The notes below the pieces were generated by a model. It did no database searches, was not told where the DNA came from, and was given only the letters and a program-made list of their open reading frames with translations. From CAZFDT01 sp964518335 (lineage in GTDB: Bacteria > Planctomycetota > Phycisphaerae > Phycisphaerales > Phycisphaeraceae), in assembly GCA_964518335.1 (NCBI GenBank), contig CAZFDT010000023.1, positions 1-64,000 on the forward strand: a stretch of DNA of 64,000 nt, written 5' to 3'. How positions within the stretch are numbered: the stretch's first letter is position 1; each line of letters starts with the position of its first letter. Positions 44,753-53,916 of this stretch are shown here, one piece after another. The translations under genes were made by a program, and so were the position numbers.

Positions 44753-47700
44753 ATGCACAAAGTCCCCGTCTGGAAGCCGATCCTGCTCGTGGCGATTATG
44801 GCCCTTGCCATCTGGTCGCTTTACCCGCCTGATAAGCGTCTGAAACCAGGGCTCGACCTGGTCGGCGGCACGACGCTGGTCTATGAGGTGCAGGTCGATC
44901 CGAACGTGCCCAACCCGCGGCAGGTGCTCGAGGACACCATCGAAGTGCTGCGCAAGCGCGTGGACCCCTACGGCCAGCGGAACCTGATCTGGCGCGTGCA
45001 GGGAACCAACCGCATCGAGATCCAGATGGCGCTGCCGCCGCGGCAGACAGCGCAATTGCGTCAGGCGTTCATCCAGACGAGGGACGGACTGATCGAAGGC
45101 AACATGTCGGAGCGGCGACTGGACGCGGCGCTGAAGGCCGACGCAGCGCAGCGCGACGCCATGCTCGAGGCGATCGCCAGGGGCAACACGGCCGTGCGTG
45201 CGGCGCTGACGGAACTGGCCTCGGCGCACGACGCCATGATGGCGGCGCGCGAGCCTTACGAGACGGTGCAGCAGCGCCTGCGCGAGGCCGAGGCGACGAG
45301 TCGAGCGCTGCCGGACGGTGCGGCGGAGGATATGCGCAAAGACGCCCAGGCGCAAGTGGATTCGCTGTTGCAGGAACTGATCCCCCTCACGCAGGCGTAC
45401 AACGCTTCACGCGCCGCCCTGACCACCACACGGCAGAAGGTGCTGTCGAGCAACATCGATCCGGTGCGCCTCGAGTCGGTGCTGGCCACGTATGACCCCG
45501 ATGTGAAGAAGACCAAGGCCCGTGAGGCGTACGCCGCCGCGCTGCAGAGCCTGAAGGAGCGTCACCCGCAGCGTGCTGACCAAGTCGGGCAGGTGGCTGA
45601 TGCCTACGAGGCGTATGCCGCCGTCAAGGGCCCGCTGGACGACCCCAACGACCTGGTCGCCATGCTGCGCGGCTCGGGCGTGCTGGAGTTCCGTATCACG
45701 GCGCCGGCGACGTTGCCCGATGCGCAGGAGTATCGCGACGAGCTGAGAACGCGAGGCCCGCGCGCCGTGGGCGACAAGCCTTGGCGCTGGTTCGTCATTG
45801 ACAATCCCGAGCGCTTCGCCGGCGGTGACAAGAAGGAGTACGAAAGCCTGGTCGAGTCGCCCGAGGCTTATTTCACCAGTCGCGGCATGATCGGCGCCGA
45901 ATATGCCGGCAACTATTTCGTGCTGCTGGGCAACCGCAAGGACAGCTCCATCCGACGCGAGGACGGCAACTGGGCTCTCACCCAGGTGTACGCCACGCGC
46001 GACGACATGAACTTCTCCGCCATCGGGTTCACACTCAACACGGTCGGCGGCCAGCTCATGAACGCCCTGACCGCGGCCAACCTGCAGAAGCCCATGGCCA
46101 TCACGCTCGACGGGCGCGTCCTGTCGGCGCCCACCATCCAGGCCCGCATCTCCGACAGCGGCATCATCACCGGCGGGCAGGGCGGCTTCTCGCAACGCGA
46201 GATGCAGTACATGCTCAACACCCTGGGCGCCGGCTCGACCCAGGCCCAGCTCTCCGACGCGCCCGTGTCCGTCAAGACCACCGGCCCGCAACTCGGCCAG
46301 GATAACCTGCAGCGCGGGCTCAAAGCCGCGATCTACTCGGTGCTGATCGTCTGCGTCTTCATGCTGGTGTACTACCTGCTTCTGGGTGCGGTGGCCGACA
46401 TCGCGCTGTTCATCAACATGGTGCTGCTGTTGGCCGTCATGGCCTCGCTGCAGGCGACGTTCACCCTGCCGGGTATCGCGGGCATCGTGCTGACGATCGG
46501 CATGGCGGTGGACGCCAACGTGCTGATCTTCGAGCGCATCCGCGAGGAGCTGGAGCGCAAGGCGGAGGTGCTCGCCGCGGTGCGCCTGGGCTATGAGAAA
46601 GCGCTATCGACGATCATCGACTCGAACCTGACGACGCTGATCACGTGTCTGGTGCTGGGCTACACGGCAACGGCGGAGGTGAAGGGCTTTGCGGTGACGT
46701 TGGGCATCGGCATCTGCTGCACGCTGTTCGCCACGCTCTTCGCCGGTCGCGTGCTGGTGGACCTGTACGTGCAGTTCTTCCGCCCGCGCAGCTTCGCCAT
46801 GATGCCGATGATCCTGCCGCCGGTGCGCAAGCTACTGACGCCCAACATCGACTGGCTGAGGATGCGGTACGCGTTCTTCGCCATCAGTGCGGTGCTGATC
46901 GTGGCGGGCGTGGCGATGTTGTACGTGCGCGGGGCGGACCTGCTGGACCTGGAGTTTCGTAGCGGCACGCAGATCGGATTCGAGCTCAAGCAGGGCCAGA
47001 CCATGACGCTGACGGAGGTGCGCCAGCGCCTGGACAAGGCCGCGGCGGCCGACCCGGACCTGGCGGTCCTGGGCGGTGATCGGGCCAAGGTCGTCACCGT
47101 CGGCGCCGCCGACGGCGCGGCGGCGTCGGCGTTCAGCGTGCAGGTCATCGGCGACGCCCAGACCCAGAAGATCAGCGAGGCCATCAAGCAGGCCTTCGCC
47201 GACGTGATCGAAGCCCAGGCTCCGCTGGACTTCGCGCGCATGGATGCAGCGCTACGTGGCACCGACCCGGCGCCGGTATTCGTCGTGCGCCAGGCCACGC
47301 TGGGGCCCAACATCGACCGCGTCAGCGATGTGGACGTGAGCGAATTCGTCGGCGGTGTGGCGATCGTGCTCGACGACGTGCGCCCGCCCGCGGCCGTGGC
47401 CGACGTCACCGAGCGCATCAAGCGCATGCGCGAGCAGCCCGGCGAGCACGAGTCGCTGGGGTATCGGCCGTTCACGGTCGTGGGCCTGGATGTCGCGCCT
47501 GCCGCTGAGCAGCGCGGCGACGCGCCACTGTATCGCTCGTTCGCCGTCGTGTCGCGCGACGCGACGACGAACTACCTCGAAAGTCCCGACCTCTTCGCCG
47601 AGGCTGGCGGTCTGGCCGACACCGAGTGGCGACTGGTCCGCGACGCCCTGCAGCGCGACACCAGCCTCGCCAGCGTCACCAGCTTCTCCAGCCAGGTGTC

Positions 47701-48277
47701 GGAGACGATGAAGCAGCAGGCCATCGCCGCCATCGCTCTGTCCATGCTGGCGGTCATCGCTTACATCTGGTTCCGCTTCGGCAGCTTCCGCTACGGGCTG
47801 GCGGCCATCATCGCCCTCATCCACGACACCACCATCGCCCTGGGCCTGGTCGCCATCTGCGGCTACATCTACGACGAGGGCTGGGCGCAGATGCTGCTCA
47901 TCGCCCCCTTCAAGATCGACCTGGCCATGGTCGCGGCGATGCTCACGCTCATCGGCTACTCGCTCAACGACACGATCATCGTGTTCGACCGCATCCGCGA
48001 AAACCGCGGCCGACTGGCCATCGCCACGCCCGGCATCATCAACGACTCGATCAACCAGACGATCAGCCGCACCGTGATCACCAGCGGCACGACCCTGATC
48101 GCGCTGGTTGTGCTCTACTTCGTCGGCGGCCCCGGCGTCCACGGCTTCGCGTTCGCCATGACCGTCGGCGTCGTCATCGGCACGTACAGCTCCATCGCCG
48201 TCGCCGCGCCGTTCCTGGCCCTCATCGGCAAGATCGCCCAGCGCCGTCTTGCCGAGCAAGCTGTGGCCGCCGCGTGA
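44753..48277 (+). CDS. secDF: Protein translocase SecD-SecF fusion
   Basis: A 1174-residue fusion of SecD (about 1-690) and SecF (about 694-1174), which uses the proton gradient to finish protein export. SecD marks are RLKPGLDLVGGTTLVYEV near 29-46, LRGSGVLEFRITAP near 305 and GMAVDANVLIFERIREE near 584. SecF marks are DLEFRSGTQIGFELKQ and a second set of membrane helices. Between the first P1 strands and residue 305 lies an extra stretch of about 200 residues (about 100-304), mostly alpha-helical and charged, probably coiled coil. The start abuts repeat element H and lacks a ribosome site. Confidence 0.95.
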   Translation: MHKVPVWKPILLVAIMALAIWSLYPPDKRLKPGLDLVGGTTLVYEVQVDPNVPNPRQVLEDTIEVLRKRVDPYGQRNLIWRVQGTNRIEIQMALPPRQTAQLRQAFIQTRDGLIEGNMSERRLDAALKADAAQRDAMLEAIARGNTAVRAALTELASAHDAMMAAREPYETVQQRLREAEATSRALPDGAAEDMRKDAQAQVDSLLQELIPLTQAYNASRAALTTTRQKVLSSNIDPVRLESVLATYDPDVKKTKAREAYAAALQSLKERHPQRADQVGQVADAYEAYAAVKGPLDDPNDLVAMLRGSGVLEFRITAPATLPDAQEYRDELRTRGPRAVGDKPWRWFVIDNPERFAGGDKKEYESLVESPEAYFTSRGMIGAEYAGNYFVLLGNRKDSSIRREDGNWALTQVYATRDDMNFSAIGFTLNTVGGQLMNALTAANLQKPMAITLDGRVLSAPTIQARISDSGIITGGQGGFSQREMQYMLNTLGAGSTQAQLSDAPVSVKTTGPQLGQDNLQRGLKAAIYSVLIVCVFMLVYYLLLGAVADIALFINMVLLLAVMASLQATFTLPGIAGIVLTIGMAVDANVLIFERIREELERKAEVLAAVRLGYEKALSTIIDSNLTTLITCLVLGYTATAEVKGFAVTLGIGICCTLFATLFAGRVLVDLYVQFFRPRSFAMMPMILPPVRKLLTPNIDWLRMRYAFFAISAVLIVAGVAMLYVRGADLLDLEFRSGTQIGFELKQGQTMTLTEVRQRLDKAAAADPDLAVLGGDRAKVVTVGAADGAAASAFSVQVIGDAQTQKISEAIKQAFADVIEAQAPLDFARMDAALRGTDPAPVFVVRQATLGPNIDRVSDVDVSEFVGGVAIVLDDVRPPAAVADVTERIKRMREQPGEHESLGYRPFTVVGLDVAPAAEQRGDAPLYRSFAVVSRDATTNYLESPDLFAEAGGLADTEWRLVRDALQRDTSLASVTSFSSQVSETMKQQAIAAIALSMLAVIAYIWFRFGSFRYGLAAIIALIHDTTIALGLVAICGYIYDEGWAQMLLIAPFKIDLAMVAAMLTLIGYSLNDTIIVFDRIRENRGRLAIATPGIINDSINQTISRTVITSGTTLIALVVLYFVGGPGVHGFAFAMTVGVVIGTYSSIAVAAPFLALIGKIAQRRLAEQAVAAA
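48209..48245 (+). repeat. secF 3'-end segment duplicated downstream of the antiporter gene
   Basis: This part of secDF, encoding PFLALIGKIAQR, matches 49911-49946 at 33 of 37 aligned positions with one gap. See the fragment there. Confidence 0.7.
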
Positions 48278-48408
48278 GACAGCCGGCGACCGTGTGCCAC
48301 GCCTTCACATGGCGGCGATCGCAGCAGGTCCACCGTAGGCCCGACTGGGACGGCCTGCATATGCTCATGGGTCTGCCCATCCCGCTATGACTTTGTCGGC
48401 GTAATACG

Positions 48409-49899
48409 ATGCTTGACACTCCTCGCGTTCTCCTGGTCAGCGGTGTCCTGATTCTGTTGAGCATTCTGAGCAGCAAGTTCTCGGAACGGTTCGGCGTGCC
48501 GGCCCTTCTCCTGTTCCTGGGCGTCGGCATGCTGGCGGGCTCGGATGGGATCGGCGGGATCTATTTCGACAGCGCGCTGACTGCCAATGCCGTCGGGACG
48601 ATCGCGTTGGCGTTCATTCTCTTCTCCGGCGGTCTGGACACGAACTGGCCGAGCATCCGCCCGGTGTTGGGGCGAGGGCTGGTGCTGTCCACCGTCGGGG
48701 TGTTGGTCACCGCACTGTTGCTGGGATTGTTCGTATGGTTGGCCCTGGATCGATTCTCGTTCACCGAGAGCCTGCTGTTGGCGGCGATTGTGTCGTCCAC
48801 CGACGCCGCGGCCGTGTTCGCCGTGCTTCGCTCGCGTCGCGTGAGTCTCAAGGGCCATCTTCGCCCGCTGCTCGAACTGGAGTCCGGCAGCAACGATCCG
48901 ATGGCCATCTTTCTGACGACCAGTCTGATCGCACTGCTGACTTTGCCCGAGGCGTCCTGGTATACCATGTTCCCGCGTTTTGTGCTGCAGATGGCGCTGG
49001 GCACCTTCATCGGCCTGGGCATGGGTCAGTTTGCGGCCTGGCTGTTCAATCGGGTTCGCCTGGACTACGAGGGCCTGTACCTGGTGTTGAGCATGAGCGT
49101 TGTCGTCATCGTGTTCGGTTTGGCCGAACAGATCGGAGGCAATGGGTTCCTGGCGGTCTATCTGTCCGGCATCGTCCTGGGCAATCATGACTTCATCTAC
49201 AAGCGCAGCCTCATCCGCTTTCACGATGGGCTGAGCTGGCTGATGCAGATCGGTCTGTTTCTCGTGCTGGGCTTGCTGGTATTCCCCTCGCGGCTGCCCC
49301 AGGTCATCGGCATGGGATTGCTCGTGTCCGGCTTCCTCATGTTCGTCGCCAGGCCCATCGCGATCTTTCTGGGGCTGTGGCGCAGCGCGTTGAGCATTCG
49401 CGAACGATCCCTCGTGGCATGGACCGGGCTGCGCGGCGCGGTCCCGATTGTGCTGGCGACTTTTCCGTACCTGGCCGGATACGACAAGTCGGAGTTGATT
49501 TTCAACATCGTGTTTTTCGTTGTCATCACGTCGGTGTTGTTGCAGGGCACCACCCTGATGAAAATCGCCGGCTGGCTGGGCGTGGATAAGCCATTGCAGC
49601 AGCGGACCCGGTATCCGCTGGAGTTCGAGCCGACTCAGAGCATGCGAGGTGAGACGCGCGAGTTCGAGATTCATCCCGACGCCGACGTGGTGGGCAAGCA
49701 AGTCAAGGAACTGGGGCTGCCGTCAGACGTGCTGATCCTCATGATTCACCGGGATGGCGGCTTCCTTGTGCCACGAGGCCAAACACGCATCATGCCACAC
49801 GACTCTCTCCTGGTGTTGGCCGAGCCGACGCTTCTTCAGGACGCTCGCACTCTGCTCGAGGCGAAGAAACCACCACTCGCCACTTCACCGTCGCCGTGA
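48409..49899 (+). CDS. CvrA/NhaP2-type K+/H+ antiporter
   Basis: A 496-residue CPA1 cation/proton antiporter. Around 12 membrane segments include the family loop SSTDAAAVFAVLRSR near 124-138 and the ESGSNDPMA motif with the conserved Asp near 160. A TrkA-C/RCK-C regulatory domain follows the membrane part (about 410-485, EFEIHPDADVVGKQVKELGL onwards). This is the CvrA/YcgO layout linked to potassium export and osmotic balance. The gene is flanked by secDF on the left and by a copy of the secF 3' end on the right. Confidence 0.9.
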   Translation: MLDTPRVLLVSGVLILLSILSSKFSERFGVPALLLFLGVGMLAGSDGIGGIYFDSALTANAVGTIALAFILFSGGLDTNWPSIRPVLGRGLVLSTVGVLVTALLLGLFVWLALDRFSFTESLLLAAIVSSTDAAAVFAVLRSRRVSLKGHLRPLLELESGSNDPMAIFLTTSLIALLTLPEASWYTMFPRFVLQMALGTFIGLGMGQFAAWLFNRVRLDYEGLYLVLSMSVVVIVFGLAEQIGGNGFLAVYLSGIVLGNHDFIYKRSLIRFHDGLSWLMQIGLFLVLGLLVFPSRLPQVIGMGLLVSGFLMFVARPIAIFLGLWRSALSIRERSLVAWTGLRGAVPIVLATFPYLAGYDKSELIFNIVFFVVITSVLLQGTTLMKIAGWLGVDKPLQQRTRYPLEFEPTQSMRGETREFEIHPDADVVGKQVKELGLPSDVLILMIHRDGGFLVPRGQTRIMPHDSLLVLAEPTLLQDARTLLEAKKPPLATSPSP

Positions 49900-49950
49900 T
49901 CTTCGCCGCCCCGTTCCCGGCCCTCACGGCAGGATCGCCCGGCGCCACGG
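49892..49950 (+). pseudogene. Fragment of the secF 3' end (duplication remnant)
   Basis: CCGTTCCCGGCCCTCA then CGGCAGGATCGCCC and GGCGCC match the secDF end (48209-48245) at 33 of 37 positions. It overlaps the last bases of the antiporter gene. One base is missing inside, so it is not a functional frame. It suggests a duplication that left the antiporter between two copies. Confidence 0.6.
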
Positions 49951-50041
49951 CGGTTGTCCGCGCAGCATCCAAGTCATTGCTCACCGCGTCCCGGCAGGCT
50001 GGGGCGAAGTCTTACACGCAGTGCGTGGATCTGCAGTCGCA

Positions 50042-50515
50042 TCATCGACCGCGCGAAAGGAGGGAGTGCGCCTGATCGTGGGGAACCGCCCGCTGCCTGA
50101 CGCACCGCGCCAGCCACAGGACGGTCAAGAGCAACGCTCCCGTGCCCAGAGTCGTCGGCAGATCGACCAGCGACACCGTCAATGGGTCCATGGCGTGCAG
50201 TTCCTCGGCTCGTGGCGTCTGCCACACCGGGGGCGCTTCGGCGACGGTGGGTGGCGCCAGCGTGAGGGGGTCGGCCCTGTAACCGCTCGCCTCCGCCAGC
50301 TTGCGAATGGTGTCGCCGAGGTGCTGTGCATCTCGGATGGAATGCTGATGGCGATTGAACAGTTGTCCGCCCACCGTGGTGGCCTGCGGGCTGTGGGGTG
50401 ACTCGGCGTGGGCGACTTGGCCGGCGGCGACACACGCACACCACACCACAGCCGCGACGGTCATGCGTGCCGACGGCAGCCTGTCTCCTTCGCGTAAATG
50501 ACTGCAACACACCAT
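50042..50515 (-). CDS. Exported or membrane-anchored hypothetical protein
   Basis: A 157-residue ORF from ATG 50515; ATG 50464 is an alternative. The region MTVAAVVWCACVAAGQVAHA resembles a signal peptide, followed by a polar domain with many His/Gln/Arg, and a C-terminal helix (TTLGTGALLLTVLWLARCV) that could anchor it in the membrane. No known family. It has no close neighbour on its strand. The start is uncertain because the N-terminal extension has low quality. Confidence 0.5.
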   Translation of the reverse strand: MVCCSHLREGDRLPSARMTVAAVVWCACVAAGQVAHAESPHSPQATTVGGQLFNRHQHSIRDAQHLGDTIRKLAEASGYRADPLTLAPPTVAEAPPVWQTPRAEELHAMDPLTVSLVDLPTTLGTGALLLTVLWLARCVRQRAVPHDQAHSLLSRGR

Positions 50516-50786
50516 GGGTAGCCCCTGCTCCGGTTCCACCGGGCGTTGCCGCGCACGACACCTTGCCGCTTGCGGCGGGTGAGGGTGCGGGGTGCATACG
50601 GGTCCCCCCCGTTGCACGACGCCGATCGCGTTCCATGCGTTCGGCCGCATCAATGTAGCGAATTGTAGGTTTGGGTAAAGCGTCTGAGTCAAGCGCGTGT
50701 GGAAAACTCATCCGCTTTTTACAGACAAAGGCGTGGTCCCGATCGTGTGTGAAAATAGGAAAACCTGCGCCCCCCTCTGTGACGCG

Positions 50787-52211
50787 TCATGCCGCGGCGT
50801 GAGAGACCGTGACGAGGTCGTCGTACTCGCCGCTGTCGTGGCCCGAGATGAAGCCCGAGGCATCCGTGGACGGCGACAGCGCGTGGCGGCTTATCTCTGC
50901 GGGAGGCGCCCACGTGCCATTGAGCATGTCCAGAAGATCGCGCACGCCGCGAATGATGGGGCGTTGTGGATCGGACGGCGCCAGGACGAGACGCTGCAGT
51001 CGTTGCAGGCGTTGCGCATCGGCGTCGTCGTGGCCCATGCGCACCAGCGGGCGGAAATCGGGCTGAGCGTGAGGGCGGGTCATGAACCACGCGAGACAGA
51101 ACAGATCGATTGCTGGGCTGCGCTGGGCGTAGCACTGCTGGAAGAGCCCGGAGGTGACGACACCGGCGCCCTGCATGCGACGAAGCTGGGCGGCGGGGCG
51201 GGAGGCGTTGAGCATCTCGGTGTGCAGCGTGTGAAGCAGCTTGCTCTGGGCCAGGTCCTCGCCGGCAAGCACCGACGAGCCGAAATCGATCGCGCAGACG
51301 CCCTGATCGGTGATGACCAGGTTCTCCAGCCGCAGGTCCAGGTGCAGCATCCCCGCGTGATGGTGCAGGGCATGGAGCACAGTCGCGGCCTGTCGGGCGA
51401 AGTCAAGAAGACTGATGGATCGGCAGCCCAGGCGCATCCACGACATGTCGAGGCGTCGGACCAGCCCGCGCGAGTCCTGCTCCATGCGCACGAACCCGGG
51501 CACGCGCTGTTGCAGATGGCCGGGCAGGCGGGTGCGTAGAAGCTTGAGGAACGCCGCCTCGCGCGTCAGAAAAATGGGGAAGACTTTGTTGACGAGCTTG
51601 TCCGCCAGGGCGCAAGCCTCGTCGTCGCTGAGCGACGGCCGCATCTTCAGCAGGCGTTCGGCGGTCTGCTCCAGCGAGGGCACGCGCTTGCTGACGACAT
51701 ACCCGTCACAGGCCAACGCGGTGCTGTCGGGCTCCAGACGCACGTCGTGCGAATGGCGCACCGTAAGGTCGCCGGTTTTCTCGAGCATGACTTTGCGAGC
51801 CACGAAATACAGGTGTCGTCGCCGTCGCAGGTGTCGCAGTGCCGACCCCAGCGGCTCATACACCGGCTGGGGCGACTGCTCGATGCGAAACTCCTCGCGG
51901 GCGCGGAAGTCAGTCATGAGACTGTCCACGGCTCGTGCGCTGGGGCTGACGAAGGCGATCTGTCCGCCCCAGCGCAGACGGGCGAAGGCGGTGTCCGGCG
52001 CCGCCGCGGAGAGATCGCGTTCGACGATCAGGTCGCTCAGGCCGGTGTGCTCGACCAGGGCCTGGGCCACTGCAGCACGGGTCGTCCGGGCAGGCCCGCG
52101 CAGGGCGCGCACCTGTCGCGTCACCGCGGCGACGATCGGATCATCGCACGTCGGGCCTGGCGTCGTCCGGCGCGTGGCCGGGTTGAACATGTCGCGGATG
52201 CGATGCCACAT
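50787..52211 (-). CDS. Kinase-fold protein, possibly a lipopolysaccharide-type kinase
   Basis: A 474-residue protein. The C-terminal part has the kinase catalytic loop HLDLRLEN (His290 to Asn297, with Asp292) and DFG (309-311) and a preceding VLHALHHHAGML. The N-terminal 230 residues hold no clear domain, though HLYFVARKVMLEK and YVVSKRVPS give a plausible N-lobe. This layout fits atypical kinases such as WaaP/InaA lipid-sugar kinases or Ser/Thr-like kinases. It is divergent from the exopolysaccharide operon, whose promoter lies in the 500-base gap. Confidence 0.65.
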   Translation of the reverse strand: MWHRIRDMFNPATRRTTPGPTCDDPIVAAVTRQVRALRGPARTTRAAVAQALVEHTGLSDLIVERDLSAAAPDTAFARLRWGGQIAFVSPSARAVDSLMTDFRAREEFRIEQSPQPVYEPLGSALRHLRRRRHLYFVARKVMLEKTGDLTVRHSHDVRLEPDSTALACDGYVVSKRVPSLEQTAERLLKMRPSLSDDEACALADKLVNKVFPIFLTREAAFLKLLRTRLPGHLQQRVPGFVRMEQDSRGLVRRLDMSWMRLGCRSISLLDFARQAATVLHALHHHAGMLHLDLRLENLVITDQGVCAIDFGSSVLAGEDLAQSKLLHTLHTEMLNASRPAAQLRRMQGAGVVTSGLFQQCYAQRSPAIDLFCLAWFMTRPHAQPDFRPLVRMGHDDADAQRLQRLQRLVLAPSDPQRPIIRGVRDLLDMLNGTWAPPAEISRHALSPSTDASGFISGHDSGEYDDLVTVSHAAA

Positions 52212-52709
52212 CGCGCAATGCGCCTCAATGCCTGGATAGGTTCCCGCCCATCCCGCCCCGTGCCATCACGATGGCTGCAGAGAGCATCGGCGTCAACCGG
52301 TCGCAACCGTAATCCGACGTGCGTGGGAGTGCTCAACGCCCGGCCGCGCTGTCGCGACGACCGGCGCCAACGCTACAGCTTCGCCAGCTTCCCCAGCTTC
52401 ACGCGGCTTGTCTGGAATCAGTCCAAATCACGCGAAAGTCCATCGAGATGGGCATTGAAGCGCGCCGGAGTGAGGCTATATTCGCTTGCATCGAGCCAGG
52501 GAGAGGCTCGAGTCCGTCGAGCCGGTCAAGCGCTTCCGTGAAGGGGGAGTGCGAGGGAGAGGGACCTTTCCTTTTGAGGGGCGGACACGAACGAGAGCCG
52601 CTTCGGGCGCGCGTGGGTGTGAGCGTCATGGGTCACGCACGTGTGTCTGGGCACGGTGTTATGCCGCCGCGGTCGTTGTGATCGAGCCGCGGGAAGGGAG
52701 CGGAGCAAC
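52212..52709. other. 498-base gap between the kinase-like gene and the exopolysaccharide operon
   Basis: No convincing ORF. It contains a good promoter (52455-52482) for the exopolysaccharide operon, giving a leader of about 220 bases before ATG 52710. The leader has a GTCGAGCCGG region and a GGGAGCGGAG ribosome site but no recognised riboswitch. Confidence 0.6.
52455..52482 (+). promoter_or_regulatory. Promoter of the exopolysaccharide operon
   Basis: TTGAAG (52455-52460), a 16-base spacer and TATATT (52477-52482) resemble a sigma-70 promoter facing the operon. The leader would be about 220 bases long, unlike the short-leader genes elsewhere in the window. Confidence 0.5.
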
Positions 52710-53882
52710 ATGGGGTGGAGCGACATGAAGGGGTTGCCTGCAGAGCCAGCACAAACATTCAACGGATCGCTCGACGGCAAGTCGATCGACACGTCGCTGC
52801 TTCGCGCGTTGGAGCGCGAGCGCGTGCGGGCCGACCGCAGCGGGTTGGACCTGTCGCTGGTGTTTTTCCGCTTCGGACGCACCCTGCCGCTGACCCGGCC
52901 GGCACGCCGCCTGGTCGCCACGCTGCAGAAGCGGGCGCGCATCACTGACGAGGTGGGCGAGCACGGCCGAACCGGCGCCTTCGCGCTGCTTCCCGACACG
53001 ACCGAAGAGGGCGCGCACCGATTCGCCCAGTCCGTGTGCGATCTTCTGGACGATCGTCACGGCGCGCTGGTGTACGAGGTATTGACCTACAAACCGCCGC
53101 GGAAATCGCGGCGCGACGACGATCAGCGCGGCGGCCGCAACGGCTCCTCCGGCCAGCGCAACGGAACCGATCGCATCGTGATTCTCCGCGAGCCGGTGGT
53201 GACTGAAGCGGCCATGAGCGAACCCGACTCATGGGACGCCGACCCGGTGGAGGTGCGCGCCATGCACCGGCTGTTTGAACGCCCCACGCCGCTGTGGAAG
53301 CGGATGATCGACGTGTGTGTCGCGGGCACGGGGCTGCTGCTGTTGTCCCCCGTGCTGCTGGCGATCGCCGCGGCGGTGAAGCTCGACTCGCCCGGGCCTG
53401 CGATTTTTCACCAGCGCCGTGCGGGTCAGGGGGGGCGGCCGTTCACCATGCTCAAGTTCCGCACCATGGTCACCGACGCCGAGGCACTCAAGCAGAGCCT
53501 GCAGCACCAGAACGAAATCGACGGCCCGGCGTTCAAGATCAAGGACGACCCGCGCGTCACGCGCCTGGGCGGGCTGCTTCGCCGCATGAGCCTCGACGAG
53601 TTGCCCCAGCTCTGGAACGTGCTGGTCGGTGACATGACGCTGGTGGGTCCGCGACCGCTGCCGTGCGAGGAAAGCGAGTGCTGCGAGCACTGGCATCGGG
53701 CACGGCTGCACGTGACGCCGGGCCTGACCTGCACCTGGCAGATATCCGGACGCAGCGAGATCGCCTTCGACGAGTGGATGCGGATGGATATCGACTATGT
53801 CCGCAACCGCGGCCTGTGGACCGACCTGCGTATCCTGGCGGGCACGGTTCCTGCGGTGATGACTCGACGCGGCGCCTATTGA
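52710..53882 (+). CDS. Undecaprenyl-phosphate sugar phosphotransferase with an N-terminal GGDEF-like domain
   Basis: A 390-residue initiating enzyme of exopolysaccharide synthesis. The C-terminal half (from about 190) is a Bac_transf domain: one helix (VCVAGTGLLLLSPVLLAIA), then FHQRRAGQGGRPFTMLKFRT, DDPRVTRLGGLLRRMSLDEL and LVGPRPLPCE. The N-terminal 130 residues look like a degenerate GGDEF domain (LSLVFFRFG, ITDEVGEHGRTGAFALLPDT), without the GGDEF catalytic signature. The enzyme would attach the first sugar phosphate to the lipid carrier. GGAG lies six bases upstream of ATG 52710. Confidence 0.85.
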   Translation: MGWSDMKGLPAEPAQTFNGSLDGKSIDTSLLRALERERVRADRSGLDLSLVFFRFGRTLPLTRPARRLVATLQKRARITDEVGEHGRTGAFALLPDTTEEGAHRFAQSVCDLLDDRHGALVYEVLTYKPPRKSRRDDDQRGGRNGSSGQRNGTDRIVILREPVVTEAAMSEPDSWDADPVEVRAMHRLFERPTPLWKRMIDVCVAGTGLLLLSPVLLAIAAAVKLDSPGPAIFHQRRAGQGGRPFTMLKFRTMVTDAEALKQSLQHQNEIDGPAFKIKDDPRVTRLGGLLRRMSLDELPQLWNVLVGDMTLVGPRPLPCEESECCEHWHRARLHVTPGLTCTWQISGRSEIAFDEWMRMDIDYVRNRGLWTDLRILAGTVPAVMTRRGAY

Positions 53883-53916
53883 TGCCGATAAGCCACCGGT
53901 GTGGCGGAGCAAGGCG

